Below, in pieces: positions 1 through 7,473 of a stretch of 39,601 bases of DNA. Source of the stretch: Henriciella sp. (GTDB lineage Bacteria; Pseudomonadota; Alphaproteobacteria; Caulobacterales; Hyphomonadaceae); assembly GCA_012960415.1 (NCBI GenBank), contig DUBH01000019.1:102720-142320 (forward strand), written 5' to 3'. The position numbers were made by a program, and so were the translations under genes. The first letter of the stretch is position 1; every line of letters begins with the position of its first letter. A model generated the notes under the pieces. That model had not been told where the DNA came from, did no database searches, and saw only the letters and a list, made by a program, of their open reading frames with translations.

Positions 1-1152
1 ATCCCCGGCTTGTGTCTTCTCGATCTGTACTGTCGCCATGGTGCCGGGCCGAAGCGGCAGGCCGCCTGCCTCGAGGTCAATACGCACCGAAATGCGTTGG
101 GTGATCTTGGTGAAGACACCATTGGCGTTCGGGTTCGGCATCAAGGCGGCTTCGGCCAGTGTCGAATCATTGATCGCTGTCACGCGGCCTTCAAACTCAC
201 GGCCCGGATAGCTGTCGATCTTCACGATTACCGGCGCACCGGGTTGAACGTGCCGGATCTCGGTTTCCTTGATATTGGCCGACACCCATGCCGCACCGGG
301 GTCATGCACGAGCGCCATGCGGAAGCCGCGCAGGGAATGCTCGCCGACATCATAGAAAAGCTCATCCACCACGCCGTCGATGGGGCTGCGGATGGTGTGC
401 TGGTCAACGACGACTTCTTGCGCCTCCACCCGTGCCTCCGCCTGGCGCAGGGCGGCGCGAAGGACCGACAGGTCGTACTCGATCAGGGCAACTTCCTCGC
501 CTGCAATGCTGGCCGTGCGCTGTTCAGCAAGGGCCCGGTCGGCATCGGCTTTGGCGCGCCTCACGGCCTGCTGCGCCGTGTCGAGTTCATTCTGCGCGCG
601 GTCCAGCGCGGCCTGCGTCACGCGCCCGCGGGCAAACAGGTCTTCCGTGCGCGCAAAGTCGGACTGCGCTGTCTCGAAGTCAGACATCGCAGCGGCGACC
701 GATGCGCTGGCTGACAATGTACCCGCCCGGCGCGCGGCGACTTCACTGCCCGCCTTGGACGTAGACAGATTGGCGCGCATTTCCTCGCGCTGGATTTCTG
801 CGCGCAGGCGGTCTGCTTCAGCCTGGTATTGGGCGAGCGTCAGCTCTGCCTCGCGCCGGTCGATCTCGAAAATGACGTCGCCTGCCGCAACGCGGTCGCC
901 CTTGCTGACAGCCAGCGTCGTGATGCGTCCGGAAATGTCAGTCGAGACTGCCACCATGTCGGACGCGATGCGCGCATCGGCAGTTGCCACATAGCCTGCA
1001 CGTTCACTCAGAAACCGGAACAGGAAGATGGCAGCGAGCGCGATGACCGCCAGAATCACGGCCAGCCTTATGCGCCGTGCTGTCAGCCATGGCCAACGCC
1101 TTGAGGTACCGGACTTCATGCCGGTTTCGGTCTGTGCGGCCCCGCCATCCAT
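1..1152 (-). CDS. HlyD/EmrA-family periplasmic adaptor (membrane fusion protein), C-terminus beyond window
   Basis: Read directly on the minus strand: an open frame starts at ATG 1152 and runs off the left edge after 384 codons without a stop. The product has a short basic cytoplasmic N-terminus, one membrane helix (about residues 29-48, LAVILAVIALAAIFLF), a first biotinyl-lipoyl half (GRITTLAVSKGDRVAAGD), a long coiled-coil hairpin rich in Ala/Gln/Arg/Glu (about 100-215), the second lipoyl half (TIRSPIDGVVDELF) and a beta-barrel region. This is the layout of the adaptor of an MFS- or ABC-linked tripartite efflux pump, anchored in the inner membrane and reaching toward an outer-membrane channel. 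A frame stop (TAG at 1192-1194) just upstream makes ATG 1152 the first ATG, with AGGAAGG about 10 nt before it. The transporter partner probably lies to the left of the window. Substrate cannot be told. Confidence 0.9.
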   Translation of the reverse strand, partial: MDGGAAQTETGMKSGTSRRWPWLTARRIRLAVILAVIALAAIFLFRFLSERAGYVATADARIASDMVAVSTDISGRITTLAVSKGDRVAAGDVIFEIDRREAELTLAQYQAEADRLRAEIQREEMRANLSTSKAGSEVAARRAGTLSASASVAAAMSDFETAQSDFARTEDLFARGRVTQAALDRAQNELDTAQQAVRRAKADADRALAEQRTASIAGEEVALIEYDLSVLRAALRQAEARVEAQEVVVDQHTIRSPIDGVVDELFYDVGEHSLRGFRMALVHDPGAAWVSANIKETEIRHVQPGAPVIVKIDSYPGREFEGRVTAINDSTLAEAALMPNPNANGVFTKITQRISVRIDLEAGGLPLRPGTMATVQIEKTQAGD

Positions 1153-1253
1153 GAGCGTGTAGCCTTCCTGGTTTCCATCCCTGGAAGCTATCTAACGCCA
1201 GTTCTGACGATTGTTCGAGAGGTGACGCGAAGGCAACTCGCTTGCCCGCTGGC

Positions 1254-1931
1254 CTAGTCCTCGAAACCGAGGAAGGTCGCCGCTTCGTCGACGGATTTGC
1301 GGTTGGACACGACAGAGTTCGCCGGGAACTCATCATCCGGCCAGCCCATGGCGATACAGGTCTGGATCACCTGATCGTCCGGGATTTTCGCGTGCTCGCG
1401 CACCACGGGGCTCTGCATGATGCCCTGGCTATTGATGACGCAGCCCAGCCCCTTCGACCAGGCCGTGTTGACGATACAGTTCACCACGCCGCCGCAATCG
1501 AAAGGCGCGATGTCGCTGCCCTGAATTGACTTGTCATAGGTCACCACGATGGAGACGGGCGCATCGAACTGGCGAAAGCCGCGCAGCACCCAGTCCATGC
1601 GCGCTTCCTTGTCGTGACGCTCAATGCCCATGACGGCGAAAAGCTGTTTCGCGATCTCGATCTGGCGCTCGCGGTGGGCGCCTTCATAGCCGGGGCCCAT
1701 GCGGAACTCACGGCTGTCGGGGACGCCCGCTACATTGCGCTCCACATTGCCCTTGCGGATCTTGTCCAGCACCTCGCCGGCGACGACATAGAAATTCCAA
1801 GGCTGGGTATTCAGCGACGTTGGCGCGCGCATCGCGATCTCGAGAACCTCGCGAACCAGCGCTTTCGGTACCGGCTTTTTCTGGAAGCCCCTGATGCTGC
1901 GGCGCTCGCGTACAACCTGCTCGTATTCCAT
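1254..1931 (-). CDS. Nitroreductase family FMN oxidoreductase (first of two)
   Basis: A 225-residue NAD(P)H-dependent flavin oxidoreductase of the nitroreductase fold. Family marks are the N-terminal RRSIRGF segment that contacts FMN phosphate, APTSLNTQPWNFYVV (the FMN-binding ARAPS.xNxQPW type motif), a central RQFDAP segment and a C-terminal GLGC..N stretch followed by AMGWPDDE. The reading frame extends to an ATG at 2051, but the start at 1931 (MEYEQVV) is preferred: it has GGGAGAG about 7 nt upstream and the extra 40 residues do not resemble the family. The gene points toward the HlyD gene 101 bp downstream and is divergent from terC. A second, related nitroreductase lies at 7474-8145. 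The physiological substrate (nitroaromatic, quinone or other) is not deducible. Confidence 0.9.
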   Translation of the reverse strand: MEYEQVVRERRSIRGFQKKPVPKALVREVLEIAMRAPTSLNTQPWNFYVVAGEVLDKIRKGNVERNVAGVPDSREFRMGPGYEGAHRERQIEIAKQLFAVMGIERHDKEARMDWVLRGFRQFDAPVSIVVTYDKSIQGSDIAPFDCGGVVNCIVNTAWSKGLGCVINSQGIMQSPVVREHAKIPDDQVIQTCIAMGWPDDEFPANSVVSNRKSVDEAATFLGFED

Positions 1932-2028
1932 CTCGTATCTCTCCCTCATGCCTGAATCGGCCCTGTTTGCCCTGCAAGCTAGTTCGCTGCCGCTGCGGTA
2001 GCCAAGAGGTGACCAGCGGCGAATTCGC

Positions 2029-2052
2029 CTTGTCAAAAATAGCCCGGACAAG
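2029..2052. promoter_or_regulatory. Dyad CTTGTC-N12-GACAAG between divergent nitroreductase and terC genes
   Basis: A perfect 6-bp inverted repeat with a 12-bp centre sits in the 187-bp divergent intergenic region. Its spacing is that of many dimeric regulator operators. No regulator gene is adjacent, so an operator role is only inferred; chance occurrence is quite possible. Confidence 0.25.
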
Positions 2053-2118
2053 AAGGGGCTGGAACCCGGCGCCCGCTGAAGCCATTAATACCCCGACCGA
2101 CAAAGCAGGGGGAAAGAG

Positions 2119-2904
2119 TTGGCTGATTATCTTGCAGTGTTTGCAACGCCAGAGGCATGGGCGGCGCTCGCCACCCTGATTGTTCTCGAAATCGTTCTCG
2201 GTATCGACAATCTCGTCTTCATCTCGATCCTCACAAACAAGCTTCCCGAAAAGCAGCGGCCCGCCGCGCGGCGGATCGGTATAGGCCTCGCGCTCATACT
2301 GCGTCTGGCGCTGCTGGCAACGATCGCCTGGATCGTGGGGCTGACAGCGACAGTCTTCGACCTCGGCATTTCCGGCCCTCCGGGTGATCACGGCGAGGTG
2401 ACTTTCGAAACCGCCTTCTCTTGGCGCGACATCATACTTGTTGCCGGCGGCCTCTTCCTCGTCTGGAAAGCGACGACAGAGATCCACCACCATATCGACC
2501 CGGAGCCGAGCGACACGGTGTTCGGCGACAAGCGCGCCAGCATCGGCTTCGCCAGCGTTCTGGTTCAGATTATCCTGCTCGACATGGTCTTCTCGATCGA
2601 CTCGATCCTGACCGCCGTCGGCATGACCGATCAGGTGCCGATCATGGTGATTGCAGTTGTTATTGCCGTGCTTGTCATGCTCCTCGCCGCTGGGCCGCTG
2701 GCACGCTTCATCAACAAGAACCCGACCGTCGTGATGCTCGCGCTCGCCTTCCTGCTGATGATTGGCATGGTGCTGATCGCGGATGGCTTCGGCGTTCATG
2801 TGCCAAAGGGCTATATCTATGCCGCGATGGCCTTCTCGGTTTTTGTCGAGGTGCTGAACCTCATCGCCCGCAAGCGCAGAAAGGCGGGCGACGCCGTCCA
2901 CTAG
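2119..2904 (+). CDS. TerC family integral membrane protein
   Basis: A 261-residue multi-helix membrane protein. The two TerC repeats are clear: [16 protein letters not shown] near the N-terminus and [20 protein letters not shown] in the middle, each carrying the acidic residues within helices that mark the family and are thought to bind metal ions. The C-terminus ends in a basic RKRRK stretch. TerC relatives have been linked to tellurite resistance, manganese efflux and metalation of exported proteins; which applies here cannot be decided. The start is a TTG (MADYLAV) with a strong AGGGGGAAAG just upstream, and no ATG fits better. It is divergent from the nitroreductase and followed 66 bp later by the DUF983 gene. 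Confidence 0.92.
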   Translation: MADYLAVFATPEAWAALATLIVLEIVLGIDNLVFISILTNKLPEKQRPAARRIGIGLALILRLALLATIAWIVGLTATVFDLGISGPPGDHGEVTFETAFSWRDIILVAGGLFLVWKATTEIHHHIDPEPSDTVFGDKRASIGFASVLVQIILLDMVFSIDSILTAVGMTDQVPIMVIAVVIAVLVMLLAAGPLARFINKNPTVVMLALAFLLMIGMVLIADGFGVHVPKGYIYAAMAFSVFVEVLNLIARKRRKAGDAVH

Positions 2905-2970
2905 GCCGCATGCCTGATGCGCGCTCGCGCCGCACTATCGGCGCGGGCGGGCAGGGCCCATACTCATATT

Positions 2971-3372
2971 ATGATAAGTCAGCCCATCCTGCGCGGCCTC
3001 AAGCGCCGCTGCCCGACTTGCGGTGAAGGCAAGCTCTTCAGTCGCTATCTCGTCTTCCGCGATGAATGCGCGGCCTGCGGGCAGGACTTCCGCTCGGCCG
3101 ACACGGCCGACGGCCCGGCTTTTTTCGTCGGTTTTCTGGTGATGATCGTCTTCGCGCCATTCTATTTCATTCTCCCAATGCTGGAGATGGCGCTGTGGCT
3201 GAAGATTCTCGGCTTTGTTGTATTGCTGGGTGCCATGGTCGGCACGGCGCTGGCGCTGCTGCCCCTGTTCAAGGGCGTGCTGTTCAACCTGCAGCTTTCG
3301 AACAAGGCCGAAGAGGCGCAATGGGAAAGCACCGGCAAGCACGGGGCACCGCCGCGCGGCTGGAAGGGCTGA
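2971..3372 (+). CDS. DUF983 family zinc-ribbon membrane protein
   Basis: About 133 residues when started at ATG 2971 (MISQPILRGLKRRCPTC). The N-terminus carries a four-cysteine zinc ribbon (CPTCGEGKLF and CAACGQDF, with RSADTADGPAFF after it), followed by two hydrophobic helices. This is the typical DUF983 plan in alphaproteobacteria; the function is unknown. An in-frame ATG at 2917 would add 18 residues (RARAALSARAG...), which look unlike the family, but neither start has a convincing Shine-Dalgarno, so the start is uncertain. A 6-bp hairpin directly follows the stop. Confidence 0.85.
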   Translation: MISQPILRGLKRRCPTCGEGKLFSRYLVFRDECAACGQDFRSADTADGPAFFVGFLVMIVFAPFYFILPMLEMALWLKILGFVVLLGAMVGTALALLPLFKGVLFNLQLSNKAEEAQWESTGKHGAPPRGWKG

Positions 3373-3392
3373 CCTGCAGCCTCCATTGCAGG
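3373..3392 (+). terminator. Weak hairpin after the DUF983 gene
   Basis: CCTGCA and TGCAGG pair across an 8-nt loop immediately after the TGA at 3370-3372. There is no U-tract, so it may only be a 3'-end stabiliser or chance. Confidence 0.25.
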
Positions 3393-3466
3393 AATGAGCC
3401 TTGCCCGGTGGTTGCAATCGGGCTCTAAACACACCCGGGACGCATTCACTACTCCGGGACAAGGCA

Positions 3467-4618
3467 TTGACACCGAATATCTGTTTTACTGCCGCGCTGG
3501 CATCGGCATGCGCAGTTTTCACCGTGCAGACCGCTAGCGCTCAGGACGCCAGGCAGCAACAAGTTGATGGCCAGCTATCCGTGCTTCGGACAACGACTTA
3601 CGGCCTTGCCGTCGACGACCAGTGCCAGGTCTTTGACGGAGCGCAGCGCGACGCTGTTGAGCATCTAAAGTCTGTCGTGCGCAGCGCGCTAGTAAGCGCC
3701 TTTGACGCTGACACTGTTACGACGGAGCAGGACCGGATCAGTGCGATTGCAAATGAGGCCTGGAAAGGCTGCCTTTCAAGGTCCGAGCACGCCGACAAGT
3801 GGCAGTTCGTTGATGGGGCGAGGCTTTATGGTGACGCCTTGCTGGCAGCAGCTGGCGCAATGCCTTCTCATATTACCGAGTGTGCGGTCGGTAGGGACGG
3901 CGCAGTCATCAAGCGCGCCGCGATGGATGCCCTGCGCGCTGAAGTTCTGGCGCGCTATCAGGGAGATGAGCGTGAGCAGCTGGACGGTCTCGTTGCGACC
4001 ATGTCGCCCGCCATGGCGGCGCAGTGCGATGCTTACGGCTATGCGACGGACCTTGAGCCTGCCTACTGGTGGAACAATCGTCAGCAGCTTCAGCCACAGA
4101 CGCCCGGCGGCCAGCCAACTTCGCTTTCAATCTACGGACCGTGGACGAGCTTTAATTTCTTTTCGTTTGAAGGGTTCTCGGAGTTTGCTGTTCTGGCCTA
4201 CCGCACAGGGGGCGAAGGCACAGGGCGCCTGGCAGGTGTTACGCTGGAAAGGGGCAATGCCCCGAATGGCGATGGCGCGCTCTACGCTCTCACTGACGGC
4301 ACCTTGGCAGCCCTCTTGTCTGGCGCCGTCGAAGGTTTTGAAATCCGTGTCGAGGGTAGCGAGGAAAGCTTTTTGCTCTCAAGAGCTGCGCAATCCAGTG
4401 ACAATGGATTCATAACAGAAACGCGCTTCACTCTTGACGCCGATGCGGCAGCCTCTGTCCTCGCCCTTCCGGACGCGACTCCGCTGACCTTCCATTTTCA
4501 GCTGGAGCCGCATTCGGACTGGCGGCAATACGTCAATCATGGCGAACGGCCAGCGACACTCCCGGCAAGCCGTTTGAAAGAGGCCATCGACTGGGCCAGC
4601 GCGCCGGTCGCTGAATAG
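3467..4618 (+). CDS. Unrecognised secreted protein with signal peptide
   Basis: I do not recognise the family. Using TTG 3467 as start (GGGACAAGG directly upstream) gives 383 residues beginning with a clean signal peptide: hydrophobic core CFTAALASACAVFTV and a cleavage site after TASAQ. An upstream in-frame TTG at 3401 would put 22 non-secretory residues before it and is less likely. The mature protein has an N-terminal, probably helical half with scattered cysteines (DDQCQVF, KGCLSR, TECAVG, AAQCDAYG) and a C-terminal half of beta-type sequence (YGPWTSFNFFSFEGFSEFAVLAY, then repeated Thr/Asp strands). No catalytic motif is visible. It converges with the LRAT-like gene with only 2 bp between stop codons (TAGGCCTA). 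Likely periplasmic. Confidence 0.75.
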   Translation: MTPNICFTAALASACAVFTVQTASAQDARQQQVDGQLSVLRTTTYGLAVDDQCQVFDGAQRDAVEHLKSVVRSALVSAFDADTVTTEQDRISAIANEAWKGCLSRSEHADKWQFVDGARLYGDALLAAAGAMPSHITECAVGRDGAVIKRAAMDALRAEVLARYQGDEREQLDGLVATMSPAMAAQCDAYGYATDLEPAYWWNNRQQLQPQTPGGQPTSLSIYGPWTSFNFFSFEGFSEFAVLAYRTGGEGTGRLAGVTLERGNAPNGDGALYALTDGTLAALLSGAVEGFEIRVEGSEESFLLSRAAQSSDNGFITETRFTLDADAAASVLALPDATPLTFHFQLEPHSDWRQYVNHGERPATLPASRLKEAIDWASAPVAE

Positions 4619-4620
4619 GC

Positions 4621-5001
4621 CTACCAGCGCGGGCGCTTTGGTCCCAGCATGTCTCGAAAGGCTTCAAACGTGCCGCGTGCGATTTGCGTCGCGGTCGGTT
4701 TGCGGCCATGCGCGCCGCGCACGAAGTGGACACAGTTGGAGCCGGTCAGGTGGTAGTCATGCCCGATTCGACGGCTGGCGCGATCGATTGCTGTGAAGTC
4801 GCAGGCTGCAGCGCTGCGGCCATGATTCCTGATCTCGCGGCCATCCGCGAAGTCTTCAATGGACTGCGTGACGACCCCATGATGCCGGCGCGTGTTCGAA
4901 ATGATCCGGCCATCCCAGCCAACGATGCCATAATGTCGGAGAACGCCGCCAAAGCGCACAGAGACAACATCGCCCGGCTGGAAGTCATACTTATCGTTCA
5001 T
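4621..5001 (-). CDS. Small LRAT/NlpC-like (NC-domain) protein
   Basis: 126 residues from ATG 5001 (MNDKYDFQPGDVVSV). The layout matches the permuted NlpC/P60 papain-like fold of the LRAT/HRASLS group: FQPGDVV strand, a histidine in RHYGIVGW (His23), further histidines at 40-41, and a C-terminal NCVHFVRG block whose cysteine (Cys90) is the expected nucleophile. Known family members are thiol acyltransferases, phospholipases or peptidases; this protein has no signal peptide, so a cytoplasmic role is likely. In-frame ATGs at 5025 and 5079 would lengthen it by up to 26 residues that do not look like family sequence. It converges on the unknown secreted protein. Assignment rests on motifs only. 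Confidence 0.7.
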   Translation of the reverse strand: MNDKYDFQPGDVVSVRFGGVLRHYGIVGWDGRIISNTRRHHGVVTQSIEDFADGREIRNHGRSAAACDFTAIDRASRRIGHDYHLTGSNCVHFVRGAHGRKPTATQIARGTFEAFRDMLGPKRPRW

Positions 5002-5190
5002 CGATATATAGCTAAGTCGAAACATTGGAAGCGTCAAGCGTGCTGACGGCGCGATGGACCCTGCGCCGAAGTCAGACACCGTCTAGAAACACCGCCACTA
5101 CACTGTCAGCGCACCATGAATTTCAGGCAAACGGTGCAACCGTCCGGCCGGAAAGTATCGCCGTCTGACCTCGTCCGGAGGCGTACACGT

Positions 5191-6681
5191 TCAGACGGCA
5201 ATCTTCTTCGGCTGGTAAGCGACTTCAATATCGTTCGCGCATTGCGCCTTGCCGAACAGATAGCCCTGTAAGTTGGTGCAACCGAGTGCCTTGAGAACCG
5301 TCAGCTGGTTCTCCGTCTCTACACCTTCGGCAACGATGGTTAGATTGATGGCCCGGGCCCATTGCGTGATCGTGCTGATCAGCATGGCGACGCTGTCGTT
5401 GATATCGAGGTCAGAGATCAGCGAGCGATCGAGCTTGATCTTTGACAACGGCAGCCCGACGAGAGAGCGCAGGTTCGAATAGCCCGTGCCAAAGTCATCA
5501 AGTGCCACTTTGAGGCCAAGCGCGTGCAACGCGTCGAGCTGAACTCTCGCAAAGGCGAGGTCCTCTATGAAGACTGACTCTGTCACCTCAATGACAAGAC
5601 GCTCTCGAGGAAAGTCAATTTGCTCAAGGACTTCAGAAAGTGTTCTCACAAAATCCGGCGACATGAGATCGGACGGCGACACGTTCACGGAGATGTCGCT
5701 CAGCCAGCCTTCATCTATCCATGGTTTGGCGAGTTCGCAGGCGCGCTGAAGCAGATATCGGTCCAGGCGGCGACGAAGGCCCAGCTCTTCCGCGAGCGGA
5801 ATAAACTCCATTGGCGCGACAAAGCCGTCTGGCCCCAGCCATCTCGCCAGAACCTCGAATGAGAGCTTCGACGGGTCGCGTGGGTCGATGATTGGCTGGA
5901 ACCAGGGTTCGATCTCGTTTTTCTTGATGGCTTCGCGAAGCAGCACTTCAAGATCATTGCGACGGCTGGCTTCGGCTTTCAGTGGGCCATCATAAACGCA
6001 GACACCGCCCACGGGCAGGGCGCGTGCCTTCTGCATCGCGAAATCGGCAGCGCGGCGAAGGCCTTCAATGTCCGAGCCAGCTACATTTGTACCCGCTGCC
6101 CCGATCGCGACCTCTAGTGTTATCTGCCGGTTCAGAACCTCGATCGGCTCATGCAGGACTTCCTGCAGGTGCTGGGCGTAGCAGAAGGCCTGCCCAGAAG
6201 GCAGCTCGAGACAGAGCGCGAATTCATTGCCGCCGAAGCGAGCGGCAAACCCTCTTGCCTCGTCGGCGATCTGTTGTAGCCGCGCCGCGACGGCTTTCAG
6301 GACGAGGTCACCTCCATATTGGCCGACGCGCGCATTGATCAGTTTGAAGCGACGCAGATCGACGAGAAGCAACTTCAGCGACGTCTGCTGCGGGCGAGGG
6401 CGCAAGAGCGCCGCTTCGAGGCGCGCGAAAAAGGCTGTTCGGTTTGCGAGGCTGGTCAGGTGGTCGGTCCGCGAGGCTTCCAGGACGCGATCGCGTTCAA
6501 CTTGAAGCGCCTCGATCTGGGCCCTCAGGCGTTCCTTCGCCTGCTTCAGCTCAGTGTTCGCCGCAAATAGCTCCAGCGACTTCTGTTCAAGGATCTTTTC
6601 GGCGGCTTTTCGAGACTGGCGTTCGCGGATCGCACGCCTCTCGAGCATTGCGACTTCCTGATCGGAGAGCGTGTAGGTCAT
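5191..6681 (-). CDS. GGDEF-EAL c-di-GMP protein, H-NOX partner (probable phosphodiesterase)
   Basis: 496 residues with no membrane helix: an N-terminal coiled coil (about 5-68), a GGDEF domain (about 70-235) and an EAL domain (about 240-490). The EAL residues needed for c-di-GMP hydrolysis are all visible: EVLAR 276-280, Asn333, Glu365, DDFGTG with Asp395/Asp396, Lys416, Glu452 and Gln472. The GGDEF signature is GGNEF at 150-154, the usual FKxIND is FKLINAR, and there is no RxxD inhibition site before it, so cyclase activity is doubtful; it may bind GTP as an effector. The ATG at 6681 overlaps the H-NOX stop by 4 nt (ATGA), so the two are translationally coupled, and known H-NOX proteins regulate such partners by direct contact. 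The prediction is a nitric-oxide-controlled c-di-GMP phosphodiesterase. Confidence 0.92.
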   Translation of the reverse strand: MTYTLSDQEVAMLERRAIRERQSRKAAEKILEQKSLELFAANTELKQAKERLRAQIEALQVERDRVLEASRTDHLTSLANRTAFFARLEAALLRPRPQQTSLKLLLVDLRRFKLINARVGQYGGDLVLKAVAARLQQIADEARGFAARFGGNEFALCLELPSGQAFCYAQHLQEVLHEPIEVLNRQITLEVAIGAAGTNVAGSDIEGLRRAADFAMQKARALPVGGVCVYDGPLKAEASRRNDLEVLLREAIKKNEIEPWFQPIIDPRDPSKLSFEVLARWLGPDGFVAPMEFIPLAEELGLRRRLDRYLLQRACELAKPWIDEGWLSDISVNVSPSDLMSPDFVRTLSEVLEQIDFPRERLVIEVTESVFIEDLAFARVQLDALHALGLKVALDDFGTGYSNLRSLVGLPLSKIKLDRSLISDLDINDSVAMLISTITQWARAINLTIVAEGVETENQLTVLKALGCTNLQGYLFGKAQCANDIEVAYQPKKIAV

Positions 6682-7223
6682 TGTTGCCTCCGCTCAAGCT
6701 GGAAACGGACAACACGACTGGCACCGTCACCTCTCGGCGCCATGGCAATGGCGATGGTCTCTCCGAAGGCTTGAGCCGAAGCCTCCAGAAGACCGTACGC
6801 CAGATGCTCAAGGGCCCGTGATGAGATGTAATCGACGACCAGCGTGTCGTCCGTCCGCATGATGATGTGAAACTCCGGGAGCTCCGCATCCGCGTAGAGC
6901 TTCTGGACTTCCACATGAATGTGGGAATCTATGGACTCTACGAAATCGAAGAAGTCATCGACTTCGAAATAGGCAGGATAGCCCTGCTTGAATGACCCGG
7001 CCAGATGATGACCGAACGCTTTCAACAGCGTTGCCGGGCAACGCCCTGTGGTACTGGAGACAGCGCCGATAAGCTTGCCCATCTCAGCGCAAGGGTAAGT
7101 GCCAACTGATGTATACGCGCCCTCAGACTCCAACTCGCAAGTATCGATGATGCGTTGTGTCTGGATAACGCCGAGTTCAGCTTCGACGTGATCGAGAAAT
7201 TCAGTGAATACGATGCCCTTCAT
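6678..7223 (-). CDS. H-NOX haem domain nitric oxide sensor
   Basis: A 181-residue stand-alone H-NOX (HNOB) protein. The start at 7223 (MKGIVFTEF, the family N-terminus) has a GGGGGG Shine-Dalgarno; an in-frame ATG at 7256 adds 11 residues and is unlikely. The proximal haem ligand is His103 in DSHIHVEVQKLY, the conserved proline follows at 116 (AELPEF), and the haem-propionate motif YxSxR is Y132-I-S-S-R136. The position equivalent to the distal tyrosine that stabilises oxygen in Thermoanaerobacter H-NOX (Tyr140) is Leu141 here, which by family knowledge predicts an NO-selective, oxygen-excluding haem pocket. It is the first gene of a two-gene unit with the GGDEF-EAL protein, overlapping by ATGA. 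Confidence 0.93.
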   Translation of the reverse strand: MKGIVFTEFLDHVEAELGVIQTQRIIDTCELESEGAYTSVGTYPCAEMGKLIGAVSSTTGRCPATLLKAFGHHLAGSFKQGYPAYFEVDDFFDFVESIDSHIHVEVQKLYADAELPEFHIIMRTDDTLVVDYISSRALEHLAYGLLEASAQAFGETIAIAMAPRGDGASRVVRFQLERRQQ

Positions 7224-7292
7224 GGTTCCCCCCTTGAGCGATGAGGTGGAATGCACAAGCGCCGCTTTCCGGAAATTCTACGTCCAGACGGG

Positions 7293-7420
7293 AATTTGCA
7301 GTAAAATTTGCGACAACACCGAAGGTTGGCCGAGCCCGACGGGCAAATTCTGCAATGGCCGTTTCAGGTGCAAAGGTAAACGTAAGTTACCGCGGGCCAT
7401 GAACATCGCACAGGGTGCGA
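7293..7420 (-). promoter_or_regulatory. Upstream region of the H-NOX operon with repeated AATTTGC and two dyads
   Basis: The 250-bp gap before the H-NOX gene holds unusual structure. AATTTGC occurs at 7293-7299 and 7305-7311 as a 12-bp-period direct repeat, and inverted (GCAAATT) at 7343-7349. A dyad GGTAA-N7-TTACC lies at 7375-7391 and a perfect TCGCAC-N3-GTGCGA at 7406-7420. Beyond these is an AT-rich block (about 7440-7468). The arrangement suggests regulator binding upstream of this operon; no known NO-regulator consensus (such as TTGAT-N4-ATCAA) is present. The role is inferred. Confidence 0.35.
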
Positions 7421-7473
7421 CATTCTGTCCAGAGCCTTAAAAACTATATCTTTTTTAAATTTTTAAACGTCAC

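Noticed and set aside
10-994. Overlapping plus-strand open frames near the left edge (up to 234 codons)
   Set aside because: They are opposite a continuous minus-strand HlyD-family frame with clear domain motifs; the plus-strand products are Arg/Ala/His-rich and have no family features.
1708-2901. 397-codon minus-strand open frame
   Set aside because: It lies opposite terC and partly across the nitroreductase; the composition (His/Asp/Gln-rich, low hydrophobic order) is that of an antisense shadow.
7440-7470. AT-rich stretch with two TTAA copies as a CtrA site or terminator
   Set aside because: The TTAA copies are 4 bp apart rather than 7, and no hairpin precedes the T-rich run.
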